From a virus: a stretch of DNA of 32,093 bases. The DNA is taken from IMG/VR virus record IMGVR_UViG_3300030090_000612, positions 1 to 32,093 of that record. One strand, 5' to 3'. A program made the position numbers and the translations under genes. Positions 11,747-19,112 of this stretch are shown here, one piece after another. The first letter of the stretch is position 1, and each line of letters opens with the position of its first letter. The notes under the pieces are model-generated. The model worked only from the letters and a program-made list of their open reading frames with translations, was not told the DNA's origin and made no database searches.

Positions 11747-12652
11747 ATGACAAAGCTAATAGGAAATGTAAAAGTAGAACCAGTTACACCTAGTTATGCA
11801 AAGATGTTATTAGAAAAGAATACATGTAATTACAGAAAATTAAATAATAAAACTGTGAATGAGTACACAAATAAAATGTTGAAAGGGGAATGGAACTCTG
11901 CTTGTTGCTTAATACAAGTTGACAAAAATGGTAAGCTAGTAAATGGACAACACAGGTTACATGCTATTGTAAAGGGTGGTGTAACAGTGGACGTAATACT
12001 TGTTACAGATGTATTACCAGAAAGTAGATACCTCATAGATGCACACATGCCAAGAAGAATGAAGGATCACTGTGAATGTATGCCGTATAAAATAACTATG
12101 ATTAACACATTCCTACGTTCTGAACGCTTGCATCTGATATACAAAGATAATGTACCTTTCTTTAAGAAGCACGTTAAAGGTATCATAGGTAAGCTATCTG
12201 AAAAAATGCACCTTGAATATGGCAATACCACCTCACCTTTTACATCTGTCGGCTTGAGAGCAGGGCTTATATTAGGTGTCATCAATAATGACATTACAGA
12301 AGAAGAAGCCTTGGATTTATTTGTAAGACTAAAAGAGTTTCGTAGAAAGCCAAAATCAAAAGGTGCATCAGTAGGAGAACATTATAATGATATAAGCACT
12401 AGGTCTAAACTTCTACCTACATTTGATCCTCTTATGCAGACACTAATAAATTATTTAGATGCTGATAAGTTACCAGTACAAACAACTACATCTGATAGTA
12501 ATAGTTGGTACACAGAAAGTTATGAAGGTGCGAGAGAAAAGGCTAGTAAAATTATGAAAGCTACATACCTAGCTATTAGTAATATCACCAAACAAGATGA
12601 AGAATATAAAGGAACTTTTACAAAACAAATAAGAGAAGCATTGGGAGTATGA
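11747..12652 (+). CDS. ParB/sulfiredoxin-fold protein with GQHR motif
   Basis: A 301-residue protein. The N-terminal 95 residues fit a ParB-like nuclease/Srx domain: a VTPSYAKMLLEKN start, NEYTNKMLKGEW, then KLVNGQHRLHAIVKGG with the hallmark GQHR at residues 67-70 and the strand VDVILVTDV. The rest is helical, with an Arg/Lys-rich middle (FRRKPKSKGASVGEHY). Related phage proteins are usually unnamed; ParB-type domains bind or hydrolyse nucleotides and some cut DNA. Strong AGGAGGA precedes the start. Role in infection is unknown; early expression suggests DNA metabolism or host chromosome handling. Confidence 0.75.
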   Translation: MTKLIGNVKVEPVTPSYAKMLLEKNTCNYRKLNNKTVNEYTNKMLKGEWNSACCLIQVDKNGKLVNGQHRLHAIVKGGVTVDVILVTDVLPESRYLIDAHMPRRMKDHCECMPYKITMINTFLRSERLHLIYKDNVPFFKKHVKGIIGKLSEKMHLEYGNTTSPFTSVGLRAGLILGVINNDITEEEALDLFVRLKEFRRKPKSKGASVGEHYNDISTRSKLLPTFDPLMQTLINYLDADKLPVQTTTSDSNSWYTESYEGAREKASKIMKATYLAISNITKQDEEYKGTFTKQIREALGV

Positions 12653-12789
12653 ATAGGGAACTTTTATTTGAACAAGTATTAAAAATGAGTGTGGTTGATT
12701 TGCACTTGTTGATTAGTAAACCCACTATGCCTGTTGAATTGATTAGAGTTCTTGAGATGGGTGTTGAAGCACTTGAACGAAAGGGTTGA
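12649..12789 (+). CDS. Helical micro-protein (46 aa)
   Basis: A 46-residue frame coupled to the ParB-like gene by ATGA. It is helical and leucine-rich (NRELLFEQVLKMSVVDLHLL, then MPVELIRVLEMGVEALERKG). TTGGGAG upstream gives a ribosome site. Its stop codon lies inside the -35 element of the next promoter. Function is unknown. Confidence 0.55.
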   Translation: MNRELLFEQVLKMSVVDLHLLISKPTMPVELIRVLEMGVEALERKG

Positions 12790-12814
12790 CAACATTATAA
12801 TTATCTTGTATAAC
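12786..12814 (+). promoter_or_regulatory. Strong sigma70-type promoter
   Basis: TTGACA (12786-12791), 17 bases, then TATAAC (12809-12814): exact -35, five of six -10 and ideal spacing. It drives the winged-HTH gene at 12844 and probably the genes that follow. No TGTTACA palindrome is attached, so it may escape the control on the earlier promoters. Confidence 0.8.
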
Positions 12815-12843
12815 TAAATTATAACAACAACAAGGGGACTGTT

Positions 12844-13053
12844 ATGAAAACATCTACACAACACATTAAAATATTAAACCACTTAGAAAAAGTAGGTTCA
12901 ATTTCTGTAAGAGAGGGTATGGTTGAATACAGCATACCAAGTCTAACCAAACGTATCTCAGAATTGAGAAGGATAGGTTATAAAATAGAAGACCAGTGGA
13001 AAAAACACAAAGTTACAGGCCAGTGGTACAAACGATATTACTTGGCTTCCTAA
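12844..13053 (+). CDS. Winged helix-turn-helix DNA-binding protein
   Basis: A 69-residue protein with the short phage HTH pattern QHIKILNHLEKVGSISVREG then PSLTKRISELRRIGYKIEDQW and the wing WYKRYYLAS. The layout (helix, SI turn, recognition helix with RI.ELR..GY.I, beta wing) matches small HTH_39-type domains. AAGGGGA lies nine bases before the ATG. Placed directly behind the strongest promoter in the window, it is a good candidate for a transcription regulator, possibly of the TGTTACA sites; that link is inference. Confidence 0.8.
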   Translation: MKTSTQHIKILNHLEKVGSISVREGMVEYSIPSLTKRISELRRIGYKIEDQWKKHKVTGQWYKRYYLAS

Positions 13054-13200
13054 ATGAGACAAACAATATGCAGTGAATGTGGCAGTGAGAACGCCAGCTT
13101 GCATTGCAAGTGGGACGTTAAAGAACAGGCGTGGCTCCCAGTGGAGCCGCCAACCTGTGACCACTGTGGCAAGGAAATAGAAATGGAATATATACAATAA
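13054..13200 (+). CDS. Zinc-ribbon micro-protein (48 aa)
   Basis: A 48-residue frame whose ATG follows the stop of the HTH gene directly (TAAATG). It has CSECG (residues 6-10) and CDHCG (36-40), a CxxC...CxxC pair suited to one zinc ion, with an extra HCKW between them. The composition of this stretch is more GC-rich than its surroundings. It is likely a small nucleic-acid-binding or adaptor protein. Confidence 0.62.
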   Translation: MRQTICSECGSENASLHCKWDVKEQAWLPVEPPTCDHCGKEIEMEYIQ

Positions 13201-13235
13201 CATATAGAAAAATTACAACAAGCAAAGGAACTAGT

Positions 13236-13481
13236 ATGACAAAAGAAATAACTTGTTTTGAGGTAAGATTAGAAGTTGACGGCAGAATAAAACAGATAAG
13301 TCTGGACACTACTATGCCAGAAATTTCTGATTGGAATACCGCAGTAACATGGGCTATTGCTTACTTCAAAGTTAAAGAACCCAAAGCTATACATGTAGAC
13401 TTTGTGGACGTGAGTGAGTACACAGTACGACCTAGTAGTAAAGATTCGTACATCTACCCTGCATCTATGATGGTGCATTAA
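13236..13481 (+). CDS. Small hypothetical protein (81 aa)
   Basis: An 81-residue protein with AAAGGA eight bases before the ATG. It starts with strands (ITCFEVRLEVDGRIKQISLDT) and has a helix (WNTAVTWAIAYFKV) and further strands (KAIHVDFVDVSEYTV), giving a compact alpha/beta look. No cysteine cluster, span or family is recognised. It lies just before the SleB-like gene, which follows an AGGAGA site. Confidence 0.68.
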   Translation: MTKEITCFEVRLEVDGRIKQISLDTTMPEISDWNTAVTWAIAYFKVKEPKAIHVDFVDVSEYTVRPSSKDSYIYPASMMVH

Positions 13482-13497
13482 ACAGGAGATAATAATA

Positions 13498-13890
13498 ATG
13501 ATTAGTGCAGCATTGATGTGTCTTGCTCTAACTGTATACCACGAGGCAAGAGGTGAAGAAGTCGTAGGGCAATACGCAGTAGCCCACGTAGTTATGAATC
13601 GTGTTAAAGATGAAAGGTTCCCAGATAATATCTGTGACGTAGTACATGAAGGGTATAGTAAAGATCATAATCTATGCCAGTTTAGTTGGTACTGTGACGG
13701 TCAATCAGATAAACCACATGAAAAGAAAGAGTGGGACACAGCTATATTTGTAGCTAATAATGTAATGAAAGACAGGATACCTGACGTGACACATGGTTCT
13801 CTATTCTACCATGCTAACTACGTTAGACCTGCTTGGTTTAAGAAGCTAGAACATACTGTTGTAATTGGACAACACATATTCTATAAATAA
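13498..13890 (+). CDS. SleB/Hydrolase_2-family cell wall hydrolase
   Basis: A 130-residue protein matching the catalytic domain of SleB-type lytic transglycosylases. It has LALTVYHEARGE at residues 9-20 (catalytic Glu16), GQYAVAHVVMNRV at 24-36, FPDNICDVV at 41-49, CQFSWYCDG at 60-68, FYHANYVRP at 103-111 and IGQHIFY at 123-129. It would cleave peptidoglycan glycan strands. The first 13 residues are hydrophobic and could act as a weak signal. It lies in the early block, far from the M15 endolysin, so a role other than final lysis (entry, superinfection exclusion or an accessory lysin) should be considered. Confidence 0.88.
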   Translation: MISAALMCLALTVYHEARGEEVVGQYAVAHVVMNRVKDERFPDNICDVVHEGYSKDHNLCQFSWYCDGQSDKPHEKKEWDTAIFVANNVMKDRIPDVTHGSLFYHANYVRPAWFKKLEHTVVIGQHIFYK

Positions 13891-13897
13891 ATATACA

Positions 13898-13940
13898 GTT
13901 ACATAACACTTTAACTGTTAAGGTAGAAGTGTTATATAAC
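13898..13940 (+). promoter_or_regulatory. Large hairpin upstream of the Mom-like gene
   Basis: Left arm GTTACATAACACTT (13898-13911) pairs with AAGTGTTATATAAC (13927-13940) at 13 of 14 positions around a 15-base loop. No T-run follows, so it is not a standard terminator. It lies 29 bases before the Mom-like start codon and could be an RNA control element, a processing site or an operator. Confidence 0.6.
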
Positions 13941-13969
13941 ATGTATACTAATTGCAAAGGATTGATAGT

Positions 13970-14575
13970 ATGAAAGGTTACACTGTAAAACAAATACAGT
14001 ATAAAGACACTAAGGATTTAATTCTTAACGTCCACTACGCTAAAAGGATGCCTAGTATATCATACGCTTATGGTTTATTTGAAGATGGAGAGATGGTGGG
14101 TCTTGTTAGTTATGGTTCACCTGCTTCTCCATTTTTATGTAAAGGTATAATGGGAGAGGAGCACAAGAGTAAAGTCATAGAACTAAATAGATTGGTCTTA
14201 TATAACAACAAAAAGAATGAAGCTAGTTATCTTGTGTCTAACTCACTAAAACTACTGCCTAAACCTAAGTGTGTTGTAAGTTATGCCGACACTAAAGAAG
14301 GGCACACAGGGTACATCTATCAGGCCTGTAACTTTATGTTTACAGGTACAAGCAAGCCACGCACAGACATGGCGGCTAAAAATGGAGCACACTCTAGGCA
14401 TCATAGCGGAGACAGGACTAAACGAGTTGATAGGTCTGCAAAACACAGGTATATTATATTTACAGGTAACAAGAAGGAGAAGAAATTTATGCAGAGTATA
14501 TTAAAATATACAATACAAGATTACCCTAAAAAGTGTATTAAGGAGAAAATAAATGACAAAAGAAGAATTTTATGA
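13970..14575 (+). CDS. Mom-like DNA modification protein (GNAT-fold acyltransferase type)
   Basis: The protein is 201 residues from the ATG at 13970 (AAAGGA nine bases upstream; an in-frame ATG at 13952 lacks a site). I match it to the Mom family of phage Mu, which modifies adenines in DNA to N6-carbamoylmethyl-adenine and blocks restriction. Segments shared with Mom-like proteins are YGLFEDGEMVGLVSYGSPAS at 34-53, ELNRLVL at 71-77, SYADTKEGHTGYIYQACNF at 104-122 and RSAKHRYI at 155-162. The basic C-terminus overlaps the next gene by 23 bases. The strong hairpin upstream suggests tight control, as Mom is toxic when made early in Mu. The modification chemistry in this phage is inferred. Confidence 0.8.
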   Translation: MKGYTVKQIQYKDTKDLILNVHYAKRMPSISYAYGLFEDGEMVGLVSYGSPASPFLCKGIMGEEHKSKVIELNRLVLYNNKKNEASYLVSNSLKLLPKPKCVVSYADTKEGHTGYIYQACNFMFTGTSKPRTDMAAKNGAHSRHHSGDRTKRVDRSAKHRYIIFTGNKKEKKFMQSILKYTIQDYPKKCIKEKINDKRRIL

Positions 14576-14675
14576 ATGGCTTGCTACTTGTCCAACTCAC
14601 AAGTATGAAACTATAGATGAGTTTGGTCATATTACTGTAACATTTAAAGTTGTAAATGAAGAGAAGGAGATATAA
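14553..14675 (+). CDS. Micro-protein (40 aa) overlapping the Mom-like gene
   Basis: A 40-residue frame with AAGGAGA before the ATG at 14553, overlapping the last 23 bases of the Mom-like gene. It is acidic (MTKEEFYEWLATCPTH start, VVNEEKEI end). Its last codons carry the AAGGAG of the next gene. A small partner or regulator of the Mom-like protein is possible but unproven. Confidence 0.55.
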   Translation: MTKEEFYEWLATCPTHKYETIDEFGHITVTFKVVNEEKEI

Positions 14676-14676
14676 T

Positions 14677-15033
14677 ATGGACAAAGAAAATCCAACGACA
14701 GCACAGTTTAAAGTGACACAGACTATGCTAGACAAATGTATCATAGATCAGAACAAATCAATAAGACTTATGGCACATGCATATGATTGGCCGGATGAAT
14801 TAACACTGCCATCTACCTTTGTTGGCATTGATGAAGAGGACAATGAAACACATATAAAACTTTATGTAACTAAACGTGGTGACAAAAGAATGTCCATTAA
14901 GAACTTGAAGAAGTACGCAGAGGCAGGGGATCTTGTGAAGATTACTGATGAATACCATGATCCCTATATAGACAGCCCACTAGTACAAATTGAAATAATT
15001 AAACCAACAGAAGGAGAAGATGGTAATGTTTGA
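14677..15033 (+). CDS. Hypothetical protein upstream of DUF932
   Basis: The protein is 118 residues from the ATG at 14677, which has AAGGAG seven bases upstream; the ATG at 14656 would add seven residues and has no site. It shows strands and a helix: FVGIDEEDNETHIKLYVTKRGDKRMSIKNLKKYAEAGDLVKI. It ends in an acidic-basic mix. The stop overlaps the start of the DUF932 gene, so the two are probably coupled. Function is unknown. Confidence 0.72.
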   Translation: MDKENPTTAQFKVTQTMLDKCIIDQNKSIRLMAHAYDWPDELTLPSTFVGIDEEDNETHIKLYVTKRGDKRMSIKNLKKYAEAGDLVKITDEYHDPYIDSPLVQIEIIKPTEGEDGNV

Positions 15034-15853
15034 TATACCCACTAACCTAGACTTTGAAGTAGAGTTTGAACCAACTAAAGTTAATGATAAGAAGTACGTT
15101 ATCAATGCTGACACAGGTAAGTACCTTGGTATAGTTGGCAATGGCTTTAATTGTGCCTCGCATGGTGACTTTTATAGTAAGCTAAGAGACACAGTGACAG
15201 AGGGCATCAGTGCCTATGAACTGCAAGATGCTAAAACTAGATGGCATACTGCACGTAATGGAGCATGGACTATGCTTGATATAACACTACCTAATATGAC
15301 TAGTCAGGTAGTCTCAGAAAAACATCAGACAGAACTAGGCAATCGTTTGATTTGTTTACATGGTGTTGATGGGTCATGCTCTAACCAAGTGTACTATGGC
15401 ATGATAGATTTCTTTTGTACCAATGGTATGATACAAGGTGAGTACGATAAGGTACGTAGAAAGAACACCACTAACTTTTCTTTGGGTGCTTTCATTCAAG
15501 AGTTGAAGAACGCAAGGACTTCTTTCTATGACAATGCAGCTAAGATGCAGGTATGGGCAGAGACTAGTCTCAAGTATGTAGATGTTAAATCTTTGCTAGA
15601 TGACATGCTTAAATCTAAGCGTAAGTCTGAGAAAATGTACAACCTATACATGCAAGAGACAGGTACACGTGGTCATAACAAGTGGGCATTGTACTCTGCC
15701 TTCACCAACTATGCCAGCTATGCTGATGAACAGAATGGCTTTAAGTTGAAGGAGACAGGTAACGATACCAAAGCAATCAGCATGTGGTCACGTGAACAGG
15801 AAGTGAGCAAGCTGATAAGTGACAAGCGATTTGTTGAACTTGAAGCAGCATGA
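15020..15853 (+). CDS. DUF932 (plasmid/phage-like TIGR03299-type) protein
   Basis: A 277-residue protein of the DUF932 type. It has the VINADTGKYLGIVGNGFNCASH start region, FFCTNGMIQGEY at about residues 131-142 (the CTNGM signature), and an end with HNKWALYSAFTNYASY (about 220-235), usual for the family. Members occur on plasmids and phages near replication genes; the function is unknown. A second ATG at 15026 is spaced better from AGGAG and may be the true start. It lies between the Mom-like group and the recombinase-like gene and overlaps the latter by four bases. Confidence 0.85.
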   Translation: MVMFDIPTNLDFEVEFEPTKVNDKKYVINADTGKYLGIVGNGFNCASHGDFYSKLRDTVTEGISAYELQDAKTRWHTARNGAWTMLDITLPNMTSQVVSEKHQTELGNRLICLHGVDGSCSNQVYYGMIDFFCTNGMIQGEYDKVRRKNTTNFSLGAFIQELKNARTSFYDNAAKMQVWAETSLKYVDVKSLLDDMLKSKRKSEKMYNLYMQETGTRGHNKWALYSAFTNYASYADEQNGFKLKETGNDTKAISMWSREQEVSKLISDKRFVELEAA

Positions 15854-16611
15854 ATCTTAAATCTAGCAGCAAGTTAACGGACTTGATTAACTACTACTAT
15901 TTATCTAATGATTACAGTATGTTACGTGACTCTACTAAAGTAGATTATAGGTACTTTCTTACAGTGCTACATCAATCTCTAGGGTCACGTAAGTATACTT
16001 GTATAACTAGTAAGATGGCTAAACAAGCCTATGAAGATTGGGTTAAGCGTGGCATTACCTTTGCTAATAAGATAGCTACTTGTGCTAACATAGTATTTAA
16101 CTATGCAATACAAATGAAACACGCTACCTTTAATCCTTTCAATGGGATCAAAAGAAAAAAAGCACCACAACGTAAGGTTGTGTGGCAACATGGAGATGTA
16201 GTAAAGTTTCTTGACACTGCGTACTCTGACTACGAGTACAGAAACATAGGTCTGATAGTACACATGGCGTATGAATGGAAACAGAGAATCGGTGACATGA
16301 GAAATTTACAATGGGAGAATATACATTTGAGTAAAAGTATGGTACATCTTGAACAAAGCAAGCGAAGGGCAGAGGTGTTTCTTCCTATATCTGAAAGCCT
16401 TAACACTATGTTAAATGAACAAAGAAAGGACTTTGGCTTTCAGGAATTGGTAGCTCCCCACCCAAGGCCAAGTCTAGGAAAGTTTAGACCATATGCTATG
16501 GAACGCTTGTCAAAAGTAGGTAGACGTGTTATGAGACTAGCTAAACTACCAGAGAGATTACGTCTAATGGATTTAAAAAGAATAGAGGAACTTGTGTATG
16601 AACATAAATAA
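15850..16611 (+). CDS. Tyrosine recombinase-like protein lacking the C-terminal catalytic part
   Basis: A 253-residue protein. It has the N-terminal SAM-like core-binding layout of tyrosine recombinases (residues about 8-100). A catalytic domain start follows, in which Arg146 (YEWKQRIGDMRNLQWENI) and Lys171 (EQSKRRAEVFLPI) match the first Arg and beta-hairpin Lys. The chain stops after LRLMDLKRIEELVYEHK. Where active enzymes have H-x-L-R, then GH and the nucleophilic Tyr some 60 residues on, this one has M-D-L-K-R and ends about 10 residues later. It is therefore unlikely to cut DNA alone. It could be a degraded integrase or a repurposed DNA-binding protein. The end overlaps the primase start. 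Confidence 0.75.
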   Translation: MNLKSSSKLTDLINYYYLSNDYSMLRDSTKVDYRYFLTVLHQSLGSRKYTCITSKMAKQAYEDWVKRGITFANKIATCANIVFNYAIQMKHATFNPFNGIKRKKAPQRKVVWQHGDVVKFLDTAYSDYEYRNIGLIVHMAYEWKQRIGDMRNLQWENIHLSKSMVHLEQSKRRAEVFLPISESLNTMLNEQRKDFGFQELVAPHPRPSLGKFRPYAMERLSKVGRRVMRLAKLPERLRLMDLKRIEELVYEHK

Positions 16612-17407
16612 AATATTAGATGACATGAATATTGGTGTTGGTGAAACTAAACGTATGGACTGCCCTAATTGTAAAGGCCGTAATACTTTTACAGCTACTA
16701 ATAGTATGGGTAGTCTAATATGGAACTGTTACAAAGCTAGTTGTGACTTGTCAGGTGGTAGACGTGTACATCTATCTACTAGTGATATACGCAAAACATT
16801 AGGTAGTGTTGCAGAAGAGACACACTCTGTATCGTTTGATAAGCCTGAGTTCTTAGTGCGTAATAACAAGAAGATACAAAAGTTTTGTAACGAATGGGGT
16901 CTTGATCCAGATACCTTGGGTCTACTATATGACGTAGCTCAAGATCGTGTGGTGTTCCCTATTGTACAGGGTGGTGTCATGATTGACGCTACAGGAAGAG
17001 CCATGTCTAACAGACTACCTAAATGGAAACGGTACGGTAAAAGTCGCTTGCCTTATGTTTCTGGACGTGGTACAACGGTGGTAGTCGTTGAGGACTGTGT
17101 AAGTGCAGCTATTGTGGGTGCGACTGAGTGTGGGTCAGGTTGTTCAGATGGCGATGGTTTTGTTGGGTTAGCAGTGTTGGGTACATCGCTTTCTGAAGAC
17201 CACAAGAAATGCATATCACAGTTCTCAACTGCTATCATTGCTCTTGATCCTGATGCATTACCCAAGACCTTACAGTTTGCAAAGGAACTAAGAGGATATA
17301 TAAACAAAGTAAAAGTATTATCTTTGAAAGATGATTTGAAATATAGAAACCCAACTGACGTTAATAATTTAAGGAGCCTAACATATGGAACTATCACTAG
17401 TACGTAG
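16598..17407 (+). CDS. DNA primase (T7 gp4 N-terminal type, zinc-binding and TOPRIM domains)
   Basis: The protein is 269 residues from the ATG at 16598 (GAGGA eight bases upstream). It makes RNA primers at the fork. Residues 22-49 hold a zinc ribbon (CPNC at 22-25; Cys44 and Cys49). The TOPRIM core shows VVVVEDCVSAAIVG (161-174, catalytic Glu165) and IIALDPDALPK (213-223, Asp217 and Asp219). In T7, primase and helicase are one chain; here they are separate genes overlapping by 23 bases. The gene also overlaps the recombinase-like gene by 14 bases. Confidence 0.9.
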   Translation: MNINKILDDMNIGVGETKRMDCPNCKGRNTFTATNSMGSLIWNCYKASCDLSGGRRVHLSTSDIRKTLGSVAEETHSVSFDKPEFLVRNNKKIQKFCNEWGLDPDTLGLLYDVAQDRVVFPIVQGGVMIDATGRAMSNRLPKWKRYGKSRLPYVSGRGTTVVVVEDCVSAAIVGATECGSGCSDGDGFVGLAVLGTSLSEDHKKCISQFSTAIIALDPDALPKTLQFAKELRGYINKVKVLSLKDDLKYRNPTDVNNLRSLTYGTITST

Positions 17408-18608
17408 TCTTATGAACAGACCATTCTATGAAGATCATAGAGGGGCTAAGTGTCCTGACCGTCTGTTCAGTGCAGATGTACGTAAAATTAAACAGGCAAT
17501 AGATGCCGCAATGATACGGTATGAACGTACCGTTACACCTGATGAAATACAGGCGTTGTTTATGTCTAACAATCCAACACTTACTACTGCACAAAAGCAA
17601 GCCTATGCCCATTTGTTTGCTCAGATAAAACGTGAGCAACCTATGGGATCTGACGTAGCAGGTGAGGTACTGTCCAAGCTATTTCAACAGGTAGTAGGTG
17701 AAGACATAGCCAACTTAGGTTTTGATTATGTCAATGGTGACAAGACTACGCTTGAACCATTACGTAATTTGCTTGAGCAATATGGTGATGACTTCACTCC
17801 AAACCTTAATATAGAATGGGATGACATTGAGATAGATACCTTGCTTGCAAAGAACGATTTGGAATCTCAATGGACGTTTAATATACCTAGCCTCACACGT
17901 AAGGTAGAGGGCGTTAATGCAGGGCATTTAATTGAGGTAGGTGCGAGGCCAAACACAGGTAAAACATCATTCCACGCCTCTCTCATAGCCTCTCCGAGTG
18001 GGTTTGCGGCACAAGGAGCTAAGTGTATAATTTTATGTAATGAAGAAGCCTCTCACAGAGTAGGTGCAAGGTATCTTACAGCTGCTACTGGTATGACTAT
18101 GCAACAGGTAAGAGACAACCCATCCAAGGCCAGAGATTCCTATTCTTTGGTCAAACAAAACATCAAGATCAAGGACGCAAGTGATCGTGACATGGCATGG
18201 GTAGAGAGTGTATGTAAAACGTACAAGCCTGACGTGGTGGTGCTGGACATGGGAGATAAGTTTGCTAAGATGGGTGGTTTCTCACGTCCTGATGAAGCAC
18301 TCAAAGCTAATGCAATACATGCTAGGCAGGTAGCCAAAGCACATAGTTGTGCTATGTTCTACATGTCACAGTTATCTGCTGATGCAGAGGGTAGAATATT
18401 ACTAAACCAGAGCATGATGGAAGGATCACGTACAGGTAAAGCTGCTGAAGCTGACCTGATGATACTAATTGCAAAGAATCCACCTGTTGATGGGCAGGAA
18501 GAAGAGGATAACCAACGCCATCTTAACGTGGTGAAGAACAAACTGTCAGGTTGGCATGGAGTTATTCATTGTAATATGAACTATAAAACAGCGAGGTACG
18601 AAGTATGA
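17385..18608 (+). CDS. Replicative DNA helicase, DnaB/T7 gp4 RecA-core type
   Basis: A 407-residue ring helicase that unwinds the fork. The front (residues 1-150) is a helical domain reminiscent of the DnaB N-terminus. The RecA core carries Walker A GARPNTGKTS at 186-195, ILCNEEA at 216-222 (catalytic Glu), Walker B VVVLDMGD at 284-291 and the MSQLS motif at 327-331. Arginine-finger-type residues lie in the C-terminal part. Its start overlaps the primase gene and its stop overlaps the next nuclease gene (ATGA), so the replication set is translationally coupled. Confidence 0.9.
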   Translation: MELSLVRSLMNRPFYEDHRGAKCPDRLFSADVRKIKQAIDAAMIRYERTVTPDEIQALFMSNNPTLTTAQKQAYAHLFAQIKREQPMGSDVAGEVLSKLFQQVVGEDIANLGFDYVNGDKTTLEPLRNLLEQYGDDFTPNLNIEWDDIEIDTLLAKNDLESQWTFNIPSLTRKVEGVNAGHLIEVGARPNTGKTSFHASLIASPSGFAAQGAKCIILCNEEASHRVGARYLTAATGMTMQQVRDNPSKARDSYSLVKQNIKIKDASDRDMAWVESVCKTYKPDVVVLDMGDKFAKMGGFSRPDEALKANAIHARQVAKAHSCAMFYMSQLSADAEGRILLNQSMMEGSRTGKAAEADLMILIAKNPPVDGQEEEDNQRHLNVVKNKLSGWHGVIHCNMNYKTARYEV

Positions 18609-19087
18609 AAGCAATAAGTCCTATTAGTGGTGTAAGAGCTAGGAAGTTTGTGCATGGTGCATATGTAGCTAATGACAAGCGTGCTAAGGACGCAGTGGTA
18701 AATTATTTAAAGAAGAAAGGACATGTTATTATTGATACAACTGAAGACTATTACTTTGATATAGAGAGTAAGAGTAATGGGAATATGTGTTACTCTGAGG
18801 TAGAAATGAAGAACCAATGGTCAGGAGAATGGAATCCTACATGGACTGAGATACGTATACCCTATCGTAAGCATAGACTAATCAATAAGTTTACAGATAG
18901 GTACCCTGTAGATACACATCATAAGTTACACTTCTATGTACTAAGACAAGACTGTAAGTTTGCTTGGTGCATGGATTGGAAACAACTAACACAAGATAGG
19001 ATCAAACAAACCTATCTTAGTAATGCAAGAAAGTATGAGTACTTCTTTCAAATACCATACAAAGAAGTAGAGTTAGTGGAGCTATAA
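18605..19087 (+). CDS. PD-(D/E)XK-type nuclease, possibly resolvase-like
   Basis: A 160-residue protein with a compact PD-(D/E)XK pattern: helix AKDAVVNYLKKKGH, strand VIIDT, Asp52 in YYFDIES, and VEMKNQW with Glu67 and Lys69 as the E-x-K pair. The rest has basic and aromatic segments (IRIPYRKHRLINKF, FAWCMDWKQL). Such proteins in marine phages are usually taken as resolvases or restriction-like nucleases. A separate endonuclease I is encoded at 24788, so a specialised or overlapping role is likely. It is coupled to the helicase gene. Confidence 0.7.
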   Translation: MKAISPISGVRARKFVHGAYVANDKRAKDAVVNYLKKKGHVIIDTTEDYYFDIESKSNGNMCYSEVEMKNQWSGEWNPTWTEIRIPYRKHRLINKFTDRYPVDTHHKLHFYVLRQDCKFAWCMDWKQLTQDRIKQTYLSNARKYEYFFQIPYKEVELVEL

Positions 19088-19112
19088 CATGAGAATAGAA
19101 GATACAATTAAG
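19085..19112 (+). repeat. 28-bp start-region repeat, copy 1 (GIY-YIG gene)
   Basis: TAACATGAGAATAGAAGATA plus CAATTAAG, covering the start codon of the GIY-YIG gene. It matches 19644-19671 at 27 of 28 bases, including bases outside the start codon. See the GMP reductase start. Confidence 0.92.

Noticed and set aside
14629-14642. TGTAACATTTAAAG half-site matching the right half of palindrome B
   Set aside because: No left arm at the required spacing and it lies in coding sequence; probably chance in AT-rich DNA.
15850-16611. Taking the recombinase-like gene as proof of a temperate phage
   Set aside because: Catalytic C-terminus is missing, no convincing repressor/attachment-site module is seen, and the rest fits a lytic T7-like programme.
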